From: Lachnospiraceae bacterium
GTDB lineage: Bacteria > Bacillota > Clostridia > Lachnospirales > Lachnospiraceae
Length of the DNA stretch: 64,000 bases
Assembly: GCA_025758065.1 (NCBI GenBank)
Contig: CP107199.1
Location: 970,001-1,034,000 of the forward strand
Direction: 5' to 3'
Both the position numbers and the translations under genes were made by a program. The notes below the pieces were generated by a model that saw only the letters and a list, made by a program, of their open reading frames with translations, was not told the origin of the DNA and made no database searches. Positions 50,814 to 60,595 of the stretch are shown here, piece by piece (positions within the stretch are counted from its first letter, which is position 1; every line of letters begins with the position of its first letter).

Positions 50814-51782
50814 TTAAAAGGCATTTTGACATCCATGCTGCCGGATTACCTGTGGAAAAATTTTCTCACATTCTCTTCCATGCGCCATAAGCATATCGAT
50901 CATACGCTGCATATAGCCGGTCACTGGCATTTCTTTCCTGTATGCCAGCACAAAATCAGTGGCACTGTCAATATTACGCATATAATAATACCGCACATTT
51001 TCCTGCTTTTTCATATACATCACATAGCTTTCCCGGTTAAATCCGATCCCCAGTCCTTCTCCTACCATCTGCATGGCAGTTTCTATGCTGCGTATCTCCC
51101 GTATTTTTCCCGGCCTTACTCCATTTTTATTTAATATACATTCTGAATCCCTGCGGATGCTCTGATTCTGTTTTGCCAGTATAAGCTTTTCCCCGTTCAG
51201 CCAGAAAAGGTCCAGACTTGGAAGGTCTTTTCCTTCTTCCCAGACTGCCTTTTCATTAATGGGATGGTCTTTTGGGACAGCAATAAGAAGATGTTCTTTA
51301 AATACCACAAAACTATTCATATAGGGAGGCAGGTCTACGCTATTGCATAAAAGCAGATCTGCTTTAAAATTCTGGATACTTTCTTTTAATTCTTTCATGG
51401 TTCCTTCACAAAGGATCACTTCCACTCCCGGAAATTCCTTTTCGTAAGAGGCAATAACAGGGGGCAAAAATCCGGTCGCCCGGCGCAGCTGGACCCCGAT
51501 GCGGATGCGTCCGCTGTAATTTCCTGTAATATCCTTTAATTTTTCATCCAGTTCATGGCTCAGCTGCAAAATAAGCTTCGCCTTTTCCACATACTGCTCC
51601 CCCGCATAGGTAAGGATAAACTGCTTTCCCACCCGTTCAAATAAACGGACTCCCAGGGATTTTTCCAGATTGTTAATGTATATGCTTAATGCAGGCTGGG
51701 AAATAAAAAGCTCCTTTGCCGCTGCTGTAATCGTTCCGTTTTCTGCCAGTGCACAGACGTATTCCTGTTCCTTCAGATTCAT
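50814..51782 (-). CDS. LysR-family transcriptional regulator
   Basis: 322 residues. Winged HTH with CALAENGTITAAAKELFISQPALSIYINNLEKSLG (residues 9-43); effector domain from about 90 (GRIRIGVQLRRATGFLPPVI). ATG 51782 has AGGAG eight bases upstream; the earlier ATG would be two bases from it. It precedes the YfcC-M20 genes with 111 bp of AT-rich DNA between them that includes an ATTTATT/AATAAAT inverted repeat, so it probably regulates them. Confidence 0.93.
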   Translation of the reverse strand: MNLKEQEYVCALAENGTITAAAKELFISQPALSIYINNLEKSLGVRLFERVGKQFILTYAGEQYVEKAKLILQLSHELDEKLKDITGNYSGRIRIGVQLRRATGFLPPVIASYEKEFPGVEVILCEGTMKELKESIQNFKADLLLCNSVDLPPYMNSFVVFKEHLLIAVPKDHPINEKAVWEEGKDLPSLDLFWLNGEKLILAKQNQSIRRDSECILNKNGVRPGKIREIRSIETAMQMVGEGLGIGFNRESYVMYMKKQENVRYYYMRNIDSATDFVLAYRKEMPVTGYMQRMIDMLMAHGRECEKIFPQVIRQHGCQNAF

Positions 51783-51974
51783 GATCATGTCTCCTGTGTG
51801 CTGAAATTTTTTTATCTTCTGTCATGTATTATACTTAATTATCCGAAAGAATGGCAAGATTTATTGCTTTAAACAGCATAACGATCAAAAGTATTTCTGT
51901 CTAGTGTACTGACAAATTAATTTCTAAAGCAATATATTTCCAAGTCTGATCCATTTTTATGAGTCAAACTTTGA

Positions 51975-52510
51975 ATTTAGTTCAATAGGGTCCGAAAGGG
52001 CTCACCCATGTATAAACGCATTCACGGCAATTTTGTCCATTTTGCTCCGCCGCCGATTAGGTAGGTCTCCGGCAAACTCGCTCACTGCGTTCGCTCAAAC
52101 AGTGCCTCCAACCTACCAGCTATGCTCACAAAATGGACAAAATTGCCTACCGAATGCTTATTATACATGGGTGAGCCCTTTCTACTGTATTGGATATGTC
52201 ACATAAAAAATGCCGTACTTAAATACAATCCCCCACCCACATGAAAACTGCTTATTGGTTTGATCCTACATTTTTTATTGCCAATAACGTAGAAAGCCGC
52301 CGGTACACATGACAGAATAAGCATTTGTTTGAAAATCCGTGAGTGGGCGCGCATAGCGTCAGAACGGAGAACCACTGTTTGAGCATGCAAAGCGTGCGAG
52401 TTTGGTTCGCAGTTCTGACAATAGGCGGCGCAAGCCCACAAACAAAGGATTTTCTCCCAAATGCGCATCTGTCATGTGTACCGGTGGCTTTCGGACCTTA
52501 GTCAACAATA
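51975..52510 (-). repeat. Family A double-hairpin repeat, copy 2 (536 bp, inverted)
   Basis: Inverse orientation of 3431-3966, same length and same terminal bases (ATTTAGTTCAATAGGGTCCG at the left, CTTAGTCAACAATA at the right). Fills the gap between the LysR gene and the aspS terminator; the remaining 190 bp (51783-51974) hold no recognisable gene. Its open frames mirror those of copy 1 and are not genes. Confidence 0.9.
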
Positions 52511-52519
52511 CATAGAACA

Positions 52520-52557
52520 GAAAAAGCCCCCGAAGAATTAACTCTTCAGAGGCTTCT
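52520..52557 (-). terminator. aspS terminator
   Basis: Minus strand GAAGCCTCTGAAGA, loop, TCTTCGGGGGCTTTTTC: stem with small mismatch and T run, 11 bp after the aspS stop codon. Confidence 0.9.
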
Positions 52558-52567
52558 TTGTCATTTC

Positions 52568-54364
52568 CTATTCTTCCTTTTCTTCTGGAATCACTTCAAT
52601 TCCCAGATCCCCTAACTGCTTTGGATCTACAGGTGCCGGTGCCTTTGTCATAAGACAGGAAGCATCCTTTACCTTCGGGAATGCGATTACGTCACGGATA
52701 CTGTCTGCGCCAACCATGAGCATGATCATACGGTCAAAGCCATATGCCAGACCTGCGTGAGGCGGTACTCCGTACTTAAATGCCTTTAACAGGAAACCAA
52801 ACTGGTCATTTGCTCTTTCTGGTGTAAAGCCAAGGACCTCAAACATCTTGGACTGGATATCTGCCTGATGGATACGCACAGAACCGCCACCCATTTCTAC
52901 GCCGTTTAATACGATATCGTAAGCCTTTGCACGTACTCTGCCTGGATCGGAATCAATGTACTGAAGGTCTTCATCCATAGGCATAGTAAATGGATGATGC
53001 ATTGCTACGAAACGTCCTTCTTCTTCGGAATACTCTAATAACGGGAACTCTGTTACCCAGAGGAACTTAAAGTCATCTTTCTTTAACAGGTCTAACTGTC
53101 TTGCCAGCTCCAGACGCAGGTTGCCAAGTACGTCAAATACTACTTTGTCCTTGTCAGCTGCAAAGAGTAATAAGTCACCTGGCTTACCGTCCATAGCTGC
53201 AACCAGTGCTGCCATTTCTTCATCCTTCATGAATTTAGCGAAGGAAGACTTGTAGGTGCCGTCTTCATTAATTGCAATATAAGCAAGACCCTTTGCACCA
53301 AAGCCCTTTGCGTATTCTACTAAGGCATCGATCTTCTTTCTTGGCATATGTCCCTGTCCTTCTGCATTAATACCACGGACAGAACCACCATTCTCTAAAG
53401 CGCCCTTAAATACAACAAATTCACAGTCCTTAACAACCTCAGAAACGTTCTTTAATTCCATTCCGAAACGAAGATCTGGTTTGTCAGAACCAAAACGGTC
53501 CATAGCTTCTCTCCAGGTCATACGCTGGATGGGCAGCTGAAGATCATAGTTGCAGATCTCCTTAAACAGCTTCTTTAACAGACGCTCATTTACGTCTAAA
53601 ACGTCATCAACATCTACGAAAGAAAGCTCCATATCGATCTGGGTAAACTCAGGCTGACGGTCTGCGCGAAGATCCTCATCACGGTAGCAGCGTGCTAACT
53701 GGAAGTAACGGTCATAACCGGAAACCATCAGTAACTGCTTAAACAGCTGTGGAGACTGTGGAAGTGCGTAGAAAGAGCCTGGATGTACACGGCTTGGTAC
53801 CAGGTAGTCTCTTGCACCCTCTGGTGTACTCTTGATGAGAGTTGGGGTTTCAATCTCTAAAAATCCTTCTTCTGCTAAAAATGCACGGGTCAGAGTAGCA
53901 ACACGGCTGCGCAGGATCAGATTTCTCTGGATATCAGGACGGCGAAGATCCAGGAAACGGTATTCCAGACGTAAATCTTCTTTTGTCTTGCTCTTTTCTT
54001 CAATTGGGAAAGGAGGTGTCTCAGACTCTGCCAGGATACGTAAAGACTCTGCTCTTACTTCGATGGCACCTGTAGCCAGATTTTCATTTACAGCGCCGGA
54101 ACGTGCTTCTATACGGCCTTCTACTGCAATAACAAATTCACTTCTTAATTTCTCAGCTTTCTCAAAGTTTTCAGTTCCACAGTCATTTTCCTCGAAAATG
54201 ATCTGAAGGATACCAGAACGGTCTCTTAAGTCAACGAAAATAATTCCGCCTTTGTTTCTGCTCTTCTGGACCCAGCCCATGACGGTTACTTTCTCGCCGA
54301 TCTGGGCAGACGTTAATTCTGTACATCTGTGGGACCGCTTCAGTCCTACCATTGATTCTGCCAT
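52568..54364 (-). CDS. aspS: Aspartyl-tRNA synthetase
   Basis: 598 residues, bacterial-type class IIb enzyme: N-terminal OB anticodon domain (about 10-105), catalytic core with PQSPQLFKQLLM and RCYRDEDLRADRQPEFTQIDMELSF (motif 2 near 220-245), bacterial insertion/GAD domain (about 290-420), motif 3 GLAYGFDRMIMLM near 540. Start ATG 54364 with AAGGAG upstream. Follows hisS by 55 bp, as in many Firmicutes. Discriminating or not is unclear. Confidence 0.97.
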   Translation of the reverse strand: MAESMVGLKRSHRCTELTSAQIGEKVTVMGWVQKSRNKGGIIFVDLRDRSGILQIIFEENDCGTENFEKAEKLRSEFVIAVEGRIEARSGAVNENLATGAIEVRAESLRILAESETPPFPIEEKSKTKEDLRLEYRFLDLRRPDIQRNLILRSRVATLTRAFLAEEGFLEIETPTLIKSTPEGARDYLVPSRVHPGSFYALPQSPQLFKQLLMVSGYDRYFQLARCYRDEDLRADRQPEFTQIDMELSFVDVDDVLDVNERLLKKLFKEICNYDLQLPIQRMTWREAMDRFGSDKPDLRFGMELKNVSEVVKDCEFVVFKGALENGGSVRGINAEGQGHMPRKKIDALVEYAKGFGAKGLAYIAINEDGTYKSSFAKFMKDEEMAALVAAMDGKPGDLLLFAADKDKVVFDVLGNLRLELARQLDLLKKDDFKFLWVTEFPLLEYSEEEGRFVAMHHPFTMPMDEDLQYIDSDPGRVRAKAYDIVLNGVEMGGGSVRIHQADIQSKMFEVLGFTPERANDQFGFLLKAFKYGVPPHAGLAYGFDRMIMLMVGADSIRDVIAFPKVKDASCLMTKAPAPVDPKQLGDLGIEVIPEEKEE

Positions 54365-54419
54365 GATTTTTCTCCTTCTATAACTATTACTTCATAAGCT
54401 TTCTGTTTAATAAGTATGA

Positions 54420-55685
54420 TTAATGTTTCAGGCTTTCTTTATAAAATTCCTTAAACTCCTGATAGCCTTCTTTTCCAAGCTGTTCCTTCTGGAACTTCTT
54501 GTTTTTGTTCATCTGGGCTACCAGAACCTGAACGCCATTCTTTCTCTCTTCCATTGCTTCACGGATCACTGCAGCTAAAGAAGCAGAGTCAATTCCCTTT
54601 TCAAAGAGGAATGCCTTCTTCTGTCCAGCCCCTGGAACAGTAAAGCCATTGTCTAAGAGGATGGTAACGATACGTTCAAAACCAATGGAGAATCCACATG
54701 CAGGTGTCTCCATACCGGTAAACTTGCCGATCATCTTGTCATATCTTCCGCCGCCTGCTACAGAACCGCCGAATCCCTCCATGGAAACCTCGAAAATGGT
54801 TCCTGTGTAGTAGGACATTCCACGTACCAGAGTCGGGTCAAATTCCAGACCAAAATCAGCCTCTGCTACATCTTTTACAGTCTCCATAATGTGTACCAGT
54901 CCCTGGCATACAGCCGGATCTATAACATCCTTTAAGGTCTCACCTAATTTCTTAACACCATCTGCATCTCTGGTAACGGTACGAAGGATCTCCATATAGC
55001 GGCTTACACTTTCAGGAGCATTTCCATTTTCCAGAAGTTCTTTCTCAACACCCTCAAAACCGATCTTGTCCATTTTATCCAGTGTGATCAGAACACTGTC
55101 CATAGCCTCTTCTGCAAAACCGCAGTAACGTGCCATGCCAAAGAGGATACCTCTGTCGTTGATTCTTACAGTAAATGCATTGTCCGGGCAGATCTTGCTT
55201 AATGCAGTGGTGGTAGCTAAGATCAGTTCGATCTCTGCCAGACTGGTAGGATCGCCTAAAATATCAATATCGCACTGGGTAAACTGGCGGAAACGGCCCT
55301 TCTGAGGACGGTCTGCTCTCCATACGCTTCCCATCTGTAATGCCTTAAAAGGACTTGGAAGGTTTGCTGCGTTATTTGCGTAATAACGGGACAACGGCAA
55401 TGTCAGGTCATAACGCAGACCGCTGTCTGCCAGATCATTTTCTTCCTTTGCAGTCTCTAAATTCAGCTTGTCACCTCTCTTTAAGATCTTAAAGATCAGC
55501 TTCTCATTGTCACCGCCCTGCTTGCTGGTCAGGTTTTCAATATGCTCTACACAAGGAGTCTCGATCTGAGAAAAGCCGAAGCCCTTGTAGGTCTCGCGGA
55601 TCTGGTTCATAACATATTCGCGGATCTGCATCTCTGCAGGAGTGATATCTTTCATGCCGGTAACCGGCTTCTTTGTTAATGCCAT
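54420..55685 (-). CDS. hisS: Histidyl-tRNA synthetase
   Basis: 421 residues, class II. Motif 2 GSVWRADRPQKGRFRQFTQCDIDILG near 102-127, histidine motif GMSYYTGTIFEV near 285, motif 3 CGFSIGFERIVTIL near 330. GGGAGAAAAAT before ATG. Same operon order as in other Firmicutes (hisS-aspS), 267 bp after hemZ with a structured family D element in between. Confidence 0.97.
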   Translation of the reverse strand: MALTKKPVTGMKDITPAEMQIREYVMNQIRETYKGFGFSQIETPCVEHIENLTSKQGGDNEKLIFKILKRGDKLNLETAKEENDLADSGLRYDLTLPLSRYYANNAANLPSPFKALQMGSVWRADRPQKGRFRQFTQCDIDILGDPTSLAEIELILATTTALSKICPDNAFTVRINDRGILFGMARYCGFAEEAMDSVLITLDKMDKIGFEGVEKELLENGNAPESVSRYMEILRTVTRDADGVKKLGETLKDVIDPAVCQGLVHIMETVKDVAEADFGLEFDPTLVRGMSYYTGTIFEVSMEGFGGSVAGGGRYDKMIGKFTGMETPACGFSIGFERIVTILLDNGFTVPGAGQKKAFLFEKGIDSASLAAVIREAMEERKNGVQVLVAQMNKNKKFQKEQLGKEGYQEFKEFYKESLKH

Positions 55686-55722
55686 ATTTTTCTCCCTAAT
55701 CTTTTAAGTACATTTTAATTCT

Positions 55723-55889
55723 ACTAGTACATCATTTCGTAAATAACTGTACTAATCACATAGGATGCGGATTTGAGTATGCAGGTCTAAAAATGCAGGC
55801 GTAGCAGGCTACGCTGAAGCTTTTAGAACTGTGCGATCAGATTCCCAGACAAGTGAGTGGTATAGTTATTTTGAAAACGATATACTAGT
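55723..55889. repeat. Family D palindromic element (167 bp)
   Basis: Arms ACTAGTACATCATTTCGTAAATAACT and the inverted AGTTATTTTGAAAACGATATACTAGT enclose a core with GCGTAGC...GCTACGC and TCTAAAAA/CTTTTAGA stems. Lies between hemZ and hisS, so it would be in their mRNA. The 31-bp palindrome at 39393 is a mini relative. Confidence 0.7.
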
Positions 55890-55952
55890 ACTTTCTATAT
55901 ACTATACTATTCCTTTTTTATTGTAATGAACTTTCCTGATTTTGCAAGCATT

Positions 55953-57512
55953 TTAGTAAAGAATCTTCTCTTTCCGCCCGATCATCTCATCGATCCGGCT
56001 GATATACTGTTCTACTTCCTTTACATTCTCGCAGCGCTCTCTGCGGTTTTCAGACGGGAACACCACTTTTGTGGTAGTTCCGGCGCCGCAGGCGACGATT
56101 GTTGCTAACTCCTCCATGATCAAAATATTGTACAGACATGCCTTTCCCGGAAGGGAATAACCTACGTTTTCAAAGTTGCCTGCCATGTTTTTCTGGCGGT
56201 AGAGATAGTACGGTTCCATGCCCATTCTGCGGGCACAGGCTTCACTTAAGGCGATCATTTCCGGTGTGTTGCTGATCTTTAAGTCTGCATATTCTTCTTT
56301 AAACATATTAAGTCTTGCAGCACGTTTGATCGCAAGAGAATGAACGGTAAGTGAATCCGGCTTTAAGGCTTCGATCTCTTCTAAAGTATGTTTTACATCA
56401 TCCAGATCTTCTCCTGGAAGTCCCATGATCAGGTCCATGTTGATGTTGTCAAATCCCAGCGCTCTTGCCATATGGAATTTTTCTTTTACATTTTCCACTG
56501 TATGACGGCGTCCGATCAGGTCTAAGGTCTTCTGGTTCATGGTCTGGGGATTAATGGAGATACGGCTGATGCCATGGGAAGCTAAAACCTTTAACTTTTC
56601 TTCTGTAATGCTGTCCGGACGGCCTGCTTCTACAGTAAATTCCAGAACATTTTTTGTATCAAACAGCTGCTCTAATTTGCATAAAATAGCATCAATGTCC
56701 TCTGCCGGCAGTGAAGTAGGTGTACCGCCGCCAAAATAAATGGTGTCAAGAGGTCTTTCCTTCATCTTTTCCGCTGTATATTCCAGTTCTTTAAATAAAG
56801 CTTCCAGATACAGTCCCGTACGGCCTTTCCACTTGCTGATAGGATAAGAGGTAAAGGAACAATACAGGCAGGTAGTAGGGCAGAACGGGATACCTACATA
56901 CAGACTGTAGCCACTATCATAATTAATCGGTTCCATCAGGTGCTTTTCTCTTGCTGCGATCTCAACACTCAGATTGATCTTTTCATCGCTGGTCATATAA
57001 GTTTCCTTCATGAACCTGCGGATATCGTCTTCTTTCCAGCCATCTTCCAGACGGCTCAACGCGATCTTGGTAGGACGGATCCCCGTAAGAGATCCCCATG
57101 GAAGTTCATGGCCGGTGCGTCCTACAAGCATCTGGTAGAATAATTTTTTTATCACATTTTTGGTAGCGGAGTGGTCTGATAAGTCTGCTTTTCCTGCAAA
57201 ATGGGCGGTCAGTGTCCAGCCTTCCAGTCCTTCTGGGGCGAACATGTTTGAATCCGCCTGCTTTTCAACAGCTACTGCGCTATCTTTTGCTTCAACACCA
57301 GCTGCATTAACAGCTGCGCCAGCGCTTTCTTCCCCCTTTTCCAGTTTTTCCCAGATCCCAATGACAGCTTCCCCATCTTTTAATCTGGTCTGCACATAAA
57401 AATCAATGTTCTCTTTTACTTCATGGGCATAAGTCTCACCCGGATAAAAAGACATCAGAAGTTCTCTGATGTCCTGTTCATACGCATTATCCTGTATTAA
57501 TAATCCGATCAT
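55953..57512 (-). CDS. hemZ: Coproporphyrinogen III oxidase-like radical SAM protein HemZ
   Basis: 519 residues. Radical SAM cluster CPTTCLYC near 188-195, then YFGGGTPTSLP and INPQTMNQKTLDLIGRRH; the N-terminal 160 residues are the HemZ-specific region. In heme makers HemZ oxidises coproporphyrinogen without oxygen; the exact reaction in Lachnospiraceae is not proven. Residues about 60-93 form an Ala/Glu/Val-rich insertion (EESAGAAVNAAGVEAKDS). AGGAAAAAA before ATG; MBL gene ends 14 bp upstream. Confidence 0.93.
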   Translation of the reverse strand: MIGLLIQDNAYEQDIRELLMSFYPGETYAHEVKENIDFYVQTRLKDGEAVIGIWEKLEKGEESAGAAVNAAGVEAKDSAVAVEKQADSNMFAPEGLEGWTLTAHFAGKADLSDHSATKNVIKKLFYQMLVGRTGHELPWGSLTGIRPTKIALSRLEDGWKEDDIRRFMKETYMTSDEKINLSVEIAAREKHLMEPINYDSGYSLYVGIPFCPTTCLYCSFTSYPISKWKGRTGLYLEALFKELEYTAEKMKERPLDTIYFGGGTPTSLPAEDIDAILCKLEQLFDTKNVLEFTVEAGRPDSITEEKLKVLASHGISRISINPQTMNQKTLDLIGRRHTVENVKEKFHMARALGFDNINMDLIMGLPGEDLDDVKHTLEEIEALKPDSLTVHSLAIKRAARLNMFKEEYADLKISNTPEMIALSEACARRMGMEPYYLYRQKNMAGNFENVGYSLPGKACLYNILIMEELATIVACGAGTTTKVVFPSENRRERCENVKEVEQYISRIDEMIGRKEKILY

Positions 57513-57526
57513 TTTTTTCCTGCTTT

Positions 57527-58171
57527 CTATCTGTAATACGGAATAGGATTGTGTTCTTTTTCATAACCAATGGTAGTTGGATCACCATGTCCCGGATAAA
57601 CCATGGTATCTTCCGGAAGCACAAATAATTTGTTTAAAAGTGAATCTGTTATATCACTGCTGCTTCCTGTTGCCAGGTCTGTACGGCCGTAAGACTCATA
57701 AAACAGCGTATCGCCGGAAAGAAGGACTCCCTCCTGGGGAATATAATAGCTGACAGAACCAGATGTGTGTCCGGGAGTAGCAATCACCTTCCATTTATAT
57801 CCTAAAAGTTCTAATTCGTCCCCATCACGGACCAGTACATCTGCATGGAAACTGGTCTGTTTTCCCGGCAGATGACAGGACAGGTTCAAAGACGTATCTG
57901 CCAGCATGGCATCTTCTGTTTCAGAAGCATAGACAGGAAGGTGGAACGCCCGTTTTACCTCAGGCACTCCGATAATATGGTCAAAATGCCCATGTGTCAA
58001 AAGCACTGCCACCGGTGTTACCCCCAGTTCGCTGCATTTATTTAAAATATAGGCTCCGTTATCTGCCGGATCTACCACTACGCCTTCTTTTGTATCGTTA
58101 TTGTAGACCAGATAACAGTTTGTGCTTACCATTCCAAGCACCATAGTCTTTATCCTGAAGTTATTGCTCAT
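57527..58171 (-). CDS. MBL-fold hydrolase (glyoxalase II-like)
   Basis: 214 residues. Metal motif LTHGHFDHIIG near residue 55-65, VIATPGHTSGSVSYY near 128, LSGDTLFYESYGR near 152 and YPGHGDPTTIG near 196 complete the ligand set of the glyoxalase II/YcbL-type group. ATG 58171 with AAGGAG about four to six bases upstream. Sits between rel and hemZ, a conserved Clostridia order. Substrate probably a thioester, unproven. Confidence 0.92.
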   Translation of the reverse strand: MSNNFRIKTMVLGMVSTNCYLVYNNDTKEGVVVDPADNGAYILNKCSELGVTPVAVLLTHGHFDHIIGVPEVKRAFHLPVYASETEDAMLADTSLNLSCHLPGKQTSFHADVLVRDGDELELLGYKWKVIATPGHTSGSVSYYIPQEGVLLSGDTLFYESYGRTDLATGSSSDITDSLLNKLFVLPEDTMVYPGHGDPTTIGYEKEHNPIPYYR

Positions 58172-58230
58172 AATTCTCCTTTTATTATACAAACCGTCTG
58201 CTGTCGCAAACAGTTACAGGCACAAATTTA

Positions 58231-60516
58231 TCAACCGGTGGTTCTCTGGATATCCAGAACACCGTCGATCTGGCGGATCTTATCTGTAATACGGTTCAGT
58301 TCCTCTGTTCCATGGATATCAAAAGTCATAATGATCGTCGCACGGCCCTGCTTGCTGGTGCGCACGTTCATGGAAGTGATATCGATCTGCTTTTCTGTAA
58401 ATACCTTGGAAATATCTGCAAAAAGACCGATCCGGTTGTTTGCAAAAATCTGGATCTCTGTGGAATACTGCTCTGTGCTGGAAGAATTTTCCTCTACCTG
58501 CCATTCTGCATCGATCAGTCTTCCTCTTTCATCTTCCGGCAAGTTGATCACATTGATACAATCTGTACGATGAATGGAAACACCTCTTCCTCTGGTAACA
58601 AAACCAACGATTTCATCACCAGGTACCGGATTACAGCATCTGGAGAAACGCACTGCCAGATCATGAAGTCCTTTGACCACGATCCCACTCTTATTTTTAC
58701 GGACTGTAGCTTCACCGCTTCTTCCGTCAGTATCAGCAATGCCGTCTAAAACCTCTGTATCCGTGATCTCCCGTTTTAGCTTCTTCTCCCGTTCTTCTAA
58801 CATCTTGTTGATGACCTGGCCTTCTTTCAGGCCGCCATGTCCAATAGATGCCAAAACAGAATCCCAATCCTTAAAGGCATAACGTTTCATTACCTTTTCC
58901 ATAAATTCCGGTTTGGAAAGTTCCGACAGATTAATGCCTTTTGCTTTACAATAACGGTCAATGGCGTCACGGCCGCGGATGATATTGTCCTCTTTCATCT
59001 GGGTCTTGAACCACTGATTGATCTTATTTTTAGCCTGTGTGCTGTGTACCACTTTCAGCCAGTCTCGGCTTGGCCCCTTGGAATTCTGGGAGGTGATGAT
59101 CTCAATACGGTCGCCATTCTGGATCTGATATTCAATAGGAACCAGTTTTCCGTTGACTCTTGCTCCAACCATCTTATTTCCCACTGCACTGTGTATGGAA
59201 TAAGCAAAATCAATAGGTGTGGAGCCGCTTGGAAGAGTTTTTACATCACCAGATGGGGTGAAGCAGTAAACGCTGTCAGAGAACAGATCAAGATCGCCCT
59301 TTACCATGCTTAAAAACTCTTTGGAATCATCTGTATCACGCTGCCATTCCAGGATCTGGCGCAGCCAGCTTAATTTTTCTTCTTCTTTTCCTGCGGCAAC
59401 CTGTCCGCTTCCGCTCTCTTTGTATTTCCAGTGAGCAGCAATACCATACTCAGCGGTGCGGTGCATCTCATAAGTACGGATCTGGATCTCAAATGGCTGT
59501 CCGGTGCTGCCGATCAGAGTTGTATGCAGGGACTGGTACATGTTCTGCTTCGGCATAGCGATATAGTCTTTAAAACGACCTGGGATCGGCTTGTACATTT
59601 CATGGATCACGCCAAGTGCCGCATAACAGTCCTTTACCGTATCTACCATAATACGAACAGCAAAAAGATCATAGATCTGGTCCAGAGTCTTGTTCTGCTT
59701 TAACATTTTCTTATAAATACTGAAAAAATGCTTTACTCTGCCGCCTACAGTAGCTTCAATACCTGCTTCGTCTAAATGTGCCTTTACTTCATCTACAATA
59801 GACTGGACAAAAGCTTCCCTGGCATCTTTACGCAGATCTACCTTTTCTACCAGGTCATAGTAGACTTCCGGCTTTAAAAATTTAAGTGATAAGTCATCTA
59901 ATTCGATCTTGATCTTGGAAATACCCAGACGGTCTGCAATAGGAGCATAAATCTCCATGGTCTCTCTTGCTTTTTCCTTCTGCTTTTCCGGCTTCCAGTA
60001 CTGACCGGTACGCATATTGTGAAGACGGTCTGCCAGCTTAACGATGATGACCCGGATATCCTTTGCCATAGCAAGGAACATCTTTCGCAGGTTCTCTGCC
60101 TGGATCTCCACTTTATCCTTATCCCAGTTTAACTGGGTCAGCTTTGTAACGCCGTCTACCAGAAAAGAAACCTCTGGTCCAAACTCTTTAGTCAGCTCAT
60201 CCAGTGTCATGACCGTATCTTCTACTACGTCATGTAAAAGTCCTGCTGCAATGGTCTCCTTGTCCATCTCCAGATCAGCCAGAATAATAGCCACACATAA
60301 AGGATGGATGATATAAGGCTCTCCGGACTTTCTCTTCTGATCCTTATGGGCTTGTGCTGCGATCTTATATGCCTTTTCGATCATGGAAATATCATCGGAA
60401 GGATGATATTTATGGATTGTCTTTACCAGATCCTGGTACAATACTTCCGGACTGGTAAAGTCCGCCGGAGCCTCAAGCTCTATATCCAGTTTTTCTTTTG
60501 TTCCCTCTTTTCCCAT
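58231..60516 (-). CDS. relA: Bifunctional (p)ppGpp synthetase/hydrolase Rel
   Basis: 761 residues. HD hydrolase (about 45-195; AAGLLHDVVEDT), synthetase (about 235-350; FAVRIMVDTVKDCYAALGVIH, GRFKDYIAMPKQNMYQSLHTT), TGS (about 395-455), helical, zinc/CC domain (VRFSRCCNPVPGDEIVGFVT) and C-terminal ACT (about 690-760). Both catalytic halves look intact. ATG 60516 (MGKEGTKEK) is preferred over a GTG at 60528 that coincides with the AAGGTG ribosome site. In an operon with apt upstream and the MBL gene downstream. Confidence 0.97.
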   Translation of the reverse strand: MGKEGTKEKLDIELEAPADFTSPEVLYQDLVKTIHKYHPSDDISMIEKAYKIAAQAHKDQKRKSGEPYIIHPLCVAIILADLEMDKETIAAGLLHDVVEDTVMTLDELTKEFGPEVSFLVDGVTKLTQLNWDKDKVEIQAENLRKMFLAMAKDIRVIIVKLADRLHNMRTGQYWKPEKQKEKARETMEIYAPIADRLGISKIKIELDDLSLKFLKPEVYYDLVEKVDLRKDAREAFVQSIVDEVKAHLDEAGIEATVGGRVKHFFSIYKKMLKQNKTLDQIYDLFAVRIMVDTVKDCYAALGVIHEMYKPIPGRFKDYIAMPKQNMYQSLHTTLIGSTGQPFEIQIRTYEMHRTAEYGIAAHWKYKESGSGQVAAGKEEEKLSWLRQILEWQRDTDDSKEFLSMVKGDLDLFSDSVYCFTPSGDVKTLPSGSTPIDFAYSIHSAVGNKMVGARVNGKLVPIEYQIQNGDRIEIITSQNSKGPSRDWLKVVHSTQAKNKINQWFKTQMKEDNIIRGRDAIDRYCKAKGINLSELSKPEFMEKVMKRYAFKDWDSVLASIGHGGLKEGQVINKMLEEREKKLKREITDTEVLDGIADTDGRSGEATVRKNKSGIVVKGLHDLAVRFSRCCNPVPGDEIVGFVTRGRGVSIHRTDCINVINLPEDERGRLIDAEWQVEENSSSTEQYSTEIQIFANNRIGLFADISKVFTEKQIDITSMNVRTSKQGRATIIMTFDIHGTEELNRITDKIRQIDGVLDIQRTTG

Positions 60517-60595
60517 ATATGTGGCCACCTTTTTACGAATAATTAGTTATCATTATAATTTTTTTTAAATAAAAAAGCAAGGTGCAGCGCACCAA

